From contig JAFEUB010001015.1 in the NCBI GenBank assembly GCA_024529925.1, positions 1-64,000 on the forward strand: 64,000 nucleotides of DNA. Reading direction: 5' to 3'. Every line of letters begins with the position of its first letter. Positions within the stretch are counted from its first letter, which is position 1. Shown here in pieces: positions 35,401 through 64,000 of the stretch. The position numbers were made by a program, and so were the translations under genes. Source of the stretch: Ophthalmolycus amberensis (Eukaryota > Chordata > Actinopteri > Perciformes > Zoarcidae). Under the pieces are notes generated by a model. The model worked only from the letters and a program-made list of their open reading frames with translations, was not told the DNA's origin and made no database searches.

Positions 35401-37091
35401 CTGCTAGTGACAGGGGGTACATCAGTGTAGTAGTGCGGCAAGGGGGCGACTGTCTTGGACCGTGCATCCCCAGATCCTCCAACAATGACGATACTCCGAT
35501 CCACTCCTTCACCAGTGTAAGAAGGATGTTGTATGAGGGAGATAGCGGTACCATGGAAGGAGTCCTTTGATGTTGTTGCACTTGGGTTGTGATCTATATT
35601 GTCTACAGCGGCAGTTGTAAACACTTTGCCACGCATCTTCGGAGGGCAGACCACTCGTTCTCTGTGAAACTGTTGGCAGACACTGTTGCCCATCTGTGCT
35701 GAGAGCTGGAGCACTCTATCATAGGAGATGCTCAGGCCAAGGTGTGACAGTCTGTCGACCAATTCCTTCTTGCGTGTATGAGCATGCAGCATCATCCCTA
35801 TGTATATTGGAAGTGGGGTCTCCTGTGCAACACTGTGCCTGACACTGGTGGATGATGTGGTGCCACGTGTTCGCTTGTGTTTGATTCTGTTGAACTTCAG
35901 TATCTGAGCTGTGGCAATTGCTGCAGGGTTAGTGTCTGCCATCTGTTCCTTGATGCTGGGTCCCTCTAGGATCATACTGACTAGGGCAAGCAGCAACGGT
36001 GGCACAGATTCTTCTTGACATACTTCAGGGAATCCTGTGAAGGGCTTGGCTTCTCCAAACATGTGACGGCGAACAATCTGTGCAGCATGGGCAAGATGGA
36101 CTGCATCACTATCACTGTCCAGCTCGCAGGCTTTGGCAAGAGCAGCACCGACATCTTCTTCAAATGCCATCAGGATGTCTCTCCCCTTGGTGTGTGCCCG
36201 CATGTCAGGAAACTGAGCCAACAGTCTCTGTTTCAGTCATGTGGAGTGGACTCTCGTGTCGAGCTGGACTCCTAGCTGTTCCATTCTGGACTGATAGAGC
36301 TGGACAAGGTCAGCCAATCTGAATACTGGTGCCGTCTCCTCATCTTGTCTGGTTTCTTCAATGTAGAGGACGAGTTCAGTGAAGACAACTGCCGACATTG
36401 CTCGCTCTTGTTTTGTGTCCTGTGATCCTGTTGACTGGGCCTTTCTTGTGCGATTGTAAAGTCCTATCAAGCACCGTGGGTGATACTGGGCGTCCAACGC
36501 TATCATGTCCCCACCACTGAGACGGCCCAGCAGTTCTGTATCACCAAGAAGGGTTGCACAGGCACGCACCCGTTTGTCCATTTGGAATGTTGCAGCTTTC
36601 CGAAGACTGTCAGCCCCAGCAGGTTGTTCACAGAAGAAACTATTTTCTGGGACCTTCTTCTCTGTACTCGATGAGCGTGAATGTAACCTGGTGCGTTTGC
36701 ATGCAGCTTGTTCCGCATCGCTCTCACATTCTTTCTTGAGTGCTCTCTTTTGTGCTCTCTGCAGTTTGGTGTTGTTGTACTGGAGCCTGCATGTCTGATG
36801 ATATTTTGCACCGTGTGCAACCATCGCAGCTTCAATGCCATGACCATCATCGAGTCTTTCCAGGTGAAATGATCCTGGAAGCTCTCCAAGTTCACTGAAT
36901 TTGACCAAGTTCTCTGCGAGTGAACTGTACCCACTCCCAATGTCTTTTCTCTTTGATTGGTCAGGTTTGGTCAGTGTCTCCGTCTTGTCCTCTTGACATA
37001 TAAGGCATAACTTCCAGTCAGTTGTGGTGAGGTGCTGTGATGTTGATGGTGAAGTTCGCTCAACATCAGCTAGTCTGAAGCTCTTGGACAT
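32496..37091 (-). CDS. Large protein with FEN1/PIN-like nuclease domain and CXC tail; two in-frame TGA
   Basis: One frame of 1,531 codons from ATG at 37089-37091 (TCCACCATGT context) to the stop at 32496, broken only by TGA at 36237-36239 (codon 285) and 35226-35228 (codon 622). Before the ATG, TTGCAG ending at 37112 looks like a splice acceptor, so a 5' non-coding exon is likely upstream. Seen: C29-x2-C32...H98-x2-C101 and a second Cys/His segment near residues 150-220; a region at about 1128-1370 with D1133 (VLDG), D1176 (VWD, then SLKGSTRAKRG), E1268 and D1270 (EEAD), D1294 and D1296 (DTD), D1354 (TGCD) followed by GKKTAW; and a tail (1501-1531) of CKC and CEC motifs. Inference: the ordered acidic residues fit the FEN1/XPG nuclease core. 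I recognise similar uncharacterised proteins as a multicopy family in animals, probably mobile. Both TGAs could be CGA decayed at CpG; as read it is a pseudogene unless the stops are errors or read through. Confidence 0.75.
35226..35228 (-). other. Second in-frame TGA (codon 622) of the nuclease-like frame
   Basis: The frame reads WAAFHAS, TGA, QPPDARVICPTSLLPLFLES and stays open for 909 more codons. Again a CGA-to-TGA change would explain it. Confidence 0.85.
36237..36239 (-). other. First in-frame TGA (codon 285) of the nuclease-like frame
   Basis: The frame is open on both sides and continues directly as LKQRLLAQFPDM. A single C-to-T change from CGA would create it. No frameshift accompanies it. 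Confidence 0.85.
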
Positions 37092-37111
37092 GGTGGAACT
37101 GTCTTCTGAAT

Positions 37112-38740
37112 CTGCAACGATACAATGATATATTGTTAACATTTTGTTATATATATAATAGAGGGGTTTCCTCCGCCATACTAATGGAGAGGAGGATAAT
37201 TCCTCTATATCGTAGAGAATTTAGCTTGGCACACTTAGGAAATTAGTTTTGTGAGATTATCCATTATTTGCCTAGATCATTTCTTACCAACTGAGTAAAG
37301 CATGCCAATTGCTCTGCAGCAAAAAGCCTCAGGTCCACTGTGACAGTAGTTTTGGTAATTTGAAGTACCATATCAGCTAAGGCAGGTCCTGTTTCCTTTG
37401 ATATTGTTGAAAGTGTTTTGTGGAGAAAATGTAGTTTTAAGAGCTTTATTATTTTTAACTTATACTGTGTTTACATGAGGCTGCACGGTGATGTAGTGGC
37501 TAACATTGTCACCTCACAGCAAAAGGGGTCCTTCTGTGTAGAGTTTGCATGTTCCCTCCAGGGTCCATAGACATGGAATAGGTTAACTGACGACTCAAAA
37601 TTGCCCGTAGGTGTGAATGTGGGCGTGAATGTCTGTCTCTATATGTCAGCCCTGGGATAGTCTGGCGACCTGTCAGGTGAACCCTGCCTTCACCCAATGT
37701 CAGCTGGGATCGCGATTTAATCAAACAACAAAGGGATCTGCATCTGCCAATATGGATCATCAATGATTGGCAATCGGTGTTGGCTGCAAAAAAAATGTGA
37801 TCAGGGCTCTTTAAAAGTTATATTTGCTCCATTTTTTCTTCTGTGCTGATCCGATTCGTGATCCGATCCGGGACTCTGATCCGTGATACGATCCAAACCG
37901 TGAGTTTTATGATCTGTTCAACCACTACTTTACATGGTGAATATTCCTAAATAAAGTTGTGTTTAATCAAATTACCACAAGCTAACACAAACGTGGTACT
38001 CCTTAAGCTTAGGCCATGAAAAGAAAACAATTTCTTTGCCAATTTTAGGTCAGTTTTAACTTTATTTATCTACATATTTACACAAAACATCATAATAGTT
38101 GGATAAGCAATGTTTTAAGTATTAATTTGAATTAAATTGAATAGCAGCAGATACAGAAATGCTTCATGTAATGTGTGGGCACACCAATAGAATACTGAAA
38201 TGTTAAACTGTTTAGTTATTTTTTATCGAATATACTTTTTTATTGCATGATTTTAGTACAGTGTAAATGTTTTAAAACTATGAATTTATTTTAATTTGGC
38301 ACGTGACTTATATTGTTCTGTGTCTGGCCCATATCAAAACAAGTTTGGCCACCGCTGCTGTGCGTATTATTAGATACACATTGCACAGAGGATAATAGGT
38401 GGGAGGTCAGTCGAGGCCCAACAACATTTTTTGAACTAATCCAGTCATGTTTATGCTTTAAGGTACAGTTGAAATAGCTTGTGTATTTTACTATTTGCCC
38501 TTCAGATCAGTGATTCAACTTAACAAAGGCCTTTCACATGAATCAGTAATTATCCTCATGTTTTTCTGTCTTGCATTACTATTCCAGAAAAAGGTATTTG
38601 GTTCCCTTGTTTCCAAAACGTATTTATTGCCTAAAAACTGATATAAGGAGTATAGACGTGATCAATATATTTGGTAGGTTTATCAAATGAACATAGCACT
38701 AGTCTGATCGGGTTAGAACCGTTAGAACAATGTAACGTTA
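37112..38740. other. Between the divergent genes; repeat copy at 37730-37925
   Basis: Space between the minus-strand nuclease-like frame and atp1a3. AT-rich near 37140-37210 with an imperfect hairpin (AGAGGGGTTTCCTCC/GGAGGATAATTCCTCT). At 37730-37925, TCTGCCAATATGGATCATCAATGATTGGC...GTGCTGATCCGATTCGTGATCCGATCC is a relative of the right half of the hAT-like element at 55314-56162. Confidence 0.55.
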
Positions 38741-39236
38741 ACTGCCTCGTTGGTTTCATCCGCGGAGTGAAAAACCAGGGAACCCTGAGTGCTGCGGCAG
38801 CCCTGGGCACAGCCGCGGAGGGAGACAGCATCCGAAGAAGAAGCCTGCTGTGCGGGTCTACTTTCCACTGTCATCATTTGCGCCTTACGGGAGAGAAGGC
38901 TGGTGAAGTGCCAACGGCTGCATATGAATTTTTAACATTTTATGCCGGAGAGATAAAACCTTTTGATTTTCATCCGAACTGGGTGCGGCTTTGCCTAAAT
39001 TTTGGCTTTGTCAAGTTACCATATTCCCGTTCCTCTTCAAAACGTTCGCATTGAGACTGTTATGTTGGTAGTTAATTTATTTGTGTCAGTAGAGCAATAG
39101 CTGTCAACTGAAGGGAGACATTTTTATTTCTTCTCATCAGGCGACTGTTTCCCGTCTACCCGCCTTAAAGCTACTCTGGTTGAACCAACCCTAAAAGAGA
39201 CTCATCTGCTGAGGAGAACCGACTGACTGCGCCGAA
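38741..39236 (+). promoter_or_regulatory. atp1a3: Presumed atp1a3 promoter and 5' UTR
   Basis: The 500 bases before the ATG are locally richer in G+C and CpG than their surroundings (for example 38755-38870, with CCGCGGAG twice), as expected near a vertebrate promoter. I see no convincing TATA box and cannot fix the start site. Short UTR sequence GAGGAGAACCGACTGACTGCGCCGAA precedes the ATG. The 128-codon open stretch at 38671-39054 has no known motif and is taken as non-coding. Confidence 0.4.
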
Positions 39237-62904
<23,668 letters not shown>

Positions 62905-64000
62905 GTGAGGGAGGAACGAGGAACGGGGCTGTGGAGAGAAAGATGAGCTCAAATGTTTGTGCATCGGGTCCAAGAACAGCGAGAGTAAACTTAAGATCTT
63001 TAGGTGACAATCATGTAGGTTGCACATACTTATATTTCAGACAGCACATAAGCAGTTCATGTTTGAGAGGAGAAATACATTTTAGGATACTGCTAGCAAG
63101 AAGGATTTTGTATCTTCTTTCTATCTATTTCTTGTTCAGTCTTGTTCAGTTTTTACCAGAATAGTAGGAGGAACAGTGAAAAGATGGTGCCAATAAATCA
63201 GATGAAAGGGCAAGAAAGACATTAATGGATGCTATGTTAATGAGTTAAAAATAATAATGTATTTTAAAGAGCGAGCGGTGTGGGGTCTACTTTACATCAA
63301 TCATCTATCTTATTAAACCGCGATGATCCTGCTGTAATCAATCCGAACTAAAAGCCATAATAGCTGGAGCGTTGTGATGACGTCGTTACGTGACATAATC
63401 AAACTACTGCTCTTCAAAATGAGCAGATGTCAACATCTCAAATATGTACATTGTTCAAATGATGTTTGTTGTGTTGAGAAGTATTTTGGTCATGTTTCTA
63501 CATTCAGAATAGTTGAGGAAAAACATGTTTTGTGTGTTTGTTGCCGGGGCATCATGTTTATTGAGGAATTTCTTCAAATTCGGCCCAAACGTCCGCCTGG
63601 ACTAACGGGTGAACTGATTTGATTTTGTTTTTCAAAGGTCACTGTGACCTCACAAAACACGTTTTTGGCCATAACTCTAAGAACTAAGAATTGTTATGCT
63701 AATTGTGACAATTTCACACAGATGTCTAATATGATAAAATGATGAAGTGATGACATTTTGGACAGACATGGATGCAAACTGCAACTTAACAGGTTGACGG
63801 AGGGACACAACCGCAAGGCGGTGATATTTATGACACATTCTCAATACTTTTATCAATTATTATGATTATTGACTTACAGAACCTTTCAGCGTAAGTTGTA
63901 CACATTTAAGGGATACGAAGCGTTTGAGGATACGCCAAGAAATGACATCACAATGAGCAAAAATACCAACGCAGACACCGGCGGACCATTTCTATTGCAG
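62905..64000 (+). other. atp1a3: atp1a3 intron 16, reaching the window edge
   Basis: No coding exon follows exon 16 in the remaining 1,096 bases; I looked for the next expected segment (GRLIFDNLKK) and it is absent. The window ends in CATTTCTATTGCAG, a good acceptor form, so exon 17 may start at the next base. Confidence 0.7.

Noticed and set aside
35226..36239. Selenocysteine recoding at the two TGA codons
   Set aside because: No selenoprotein context is visible, and CpG decay of CGA in a multicopy gene is simpler; a SECIS search of the 3' region would decide.
32498..36798. Several plus-strand open frames opposite the nuclease-like gene
   Set aside because: They are shadows of the minus-strand coding frame, whose motifs explain the region.
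38671..39054. 128-codon open stretch before atp1a3
   Set aside because: It overlaps the presumed CpG-rich promoter and has no protein similarity I can see; open by composition.

Overview
The window is nuclear DNA of a ray-finned fish, most likely a percomorph-type teleost. This rests on interrupted genes with GT/AG introns, long (GT)n tracts, L2-type LINE ends, a tRNA-derived SINE of a type familiar from fishes, many hAT transposons, and a Na+/K+-ATPase alpha-3 protein with the teleost N-terminus. There is no prokaryotic or organellar signal.

Region 1 to 32,000 is repeat-rich and I recognise no host gene in it. It starts with a broken L2-type LINE (1-1838) and holds three hAT transposons with exact 8-bp target duplications (2414-5155, 6183-6903, 13694-15317). 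The first carries a nested 1.6-kb fold-back element (3204-4782). There is also a palindromic MITE-like repeat near 11.1-11.5 kb, a SINE at 20.55 kb, an inverted L2 3' end at 22.8-23.15 kb, a purine-rich minisatellite pair (23.15-24.16 kb), large (GT)n arrays and a non-LTR reverse transcriptase remnant (29.4-29.85 kb).

Region 32,496 to 37,111 (minus strand) is one almost intact open frame of 1,531 codons, interrupted only by two in-frame TGA codons. It has paired Cys/His motifs at the N-terminus, a domain near residues 1128-1370 that I read as a FEN1/XPG-like (PIN-fold) nuclease because candidates for all seven FEN1 metal-binding acidic residues occur in order, and a C-terminal cysteine-rich CXC-like tail. 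It is the best candidate here for an under-described system, probably a mobile or multicopy gene family.

Region 38,700 to 64,000 holds the 5' three quarters of atp1a3 (plus strand), the catalytic alpha-3 subunit of the sodium pump. Sixteen coding exons give residues 1-763; the remaining exons lie beyond the right edge. All splice sites are GT/AG and every exon joins in frame. Compared with the mammalian exon sizes I remember, one exon is split (89+180 instead of 269) and two are fused (245 instead of 110+135). Intron 1 is 9.4 kb. Introns carry microsatellites (CT tract before exon 6, GT tract after exon 7), a small MITE with a 10-bp direct flank (intron 1), a hAT element with a 5-bp target duplication and a BED-finger remnant (intron 5), and another hAT-like element (intron 6).

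Apart from atp1a3 and the minus-strand nuclease-like frame, which lie head to head about 2.1 kb apart, nothing in the window can be called a functional gene.
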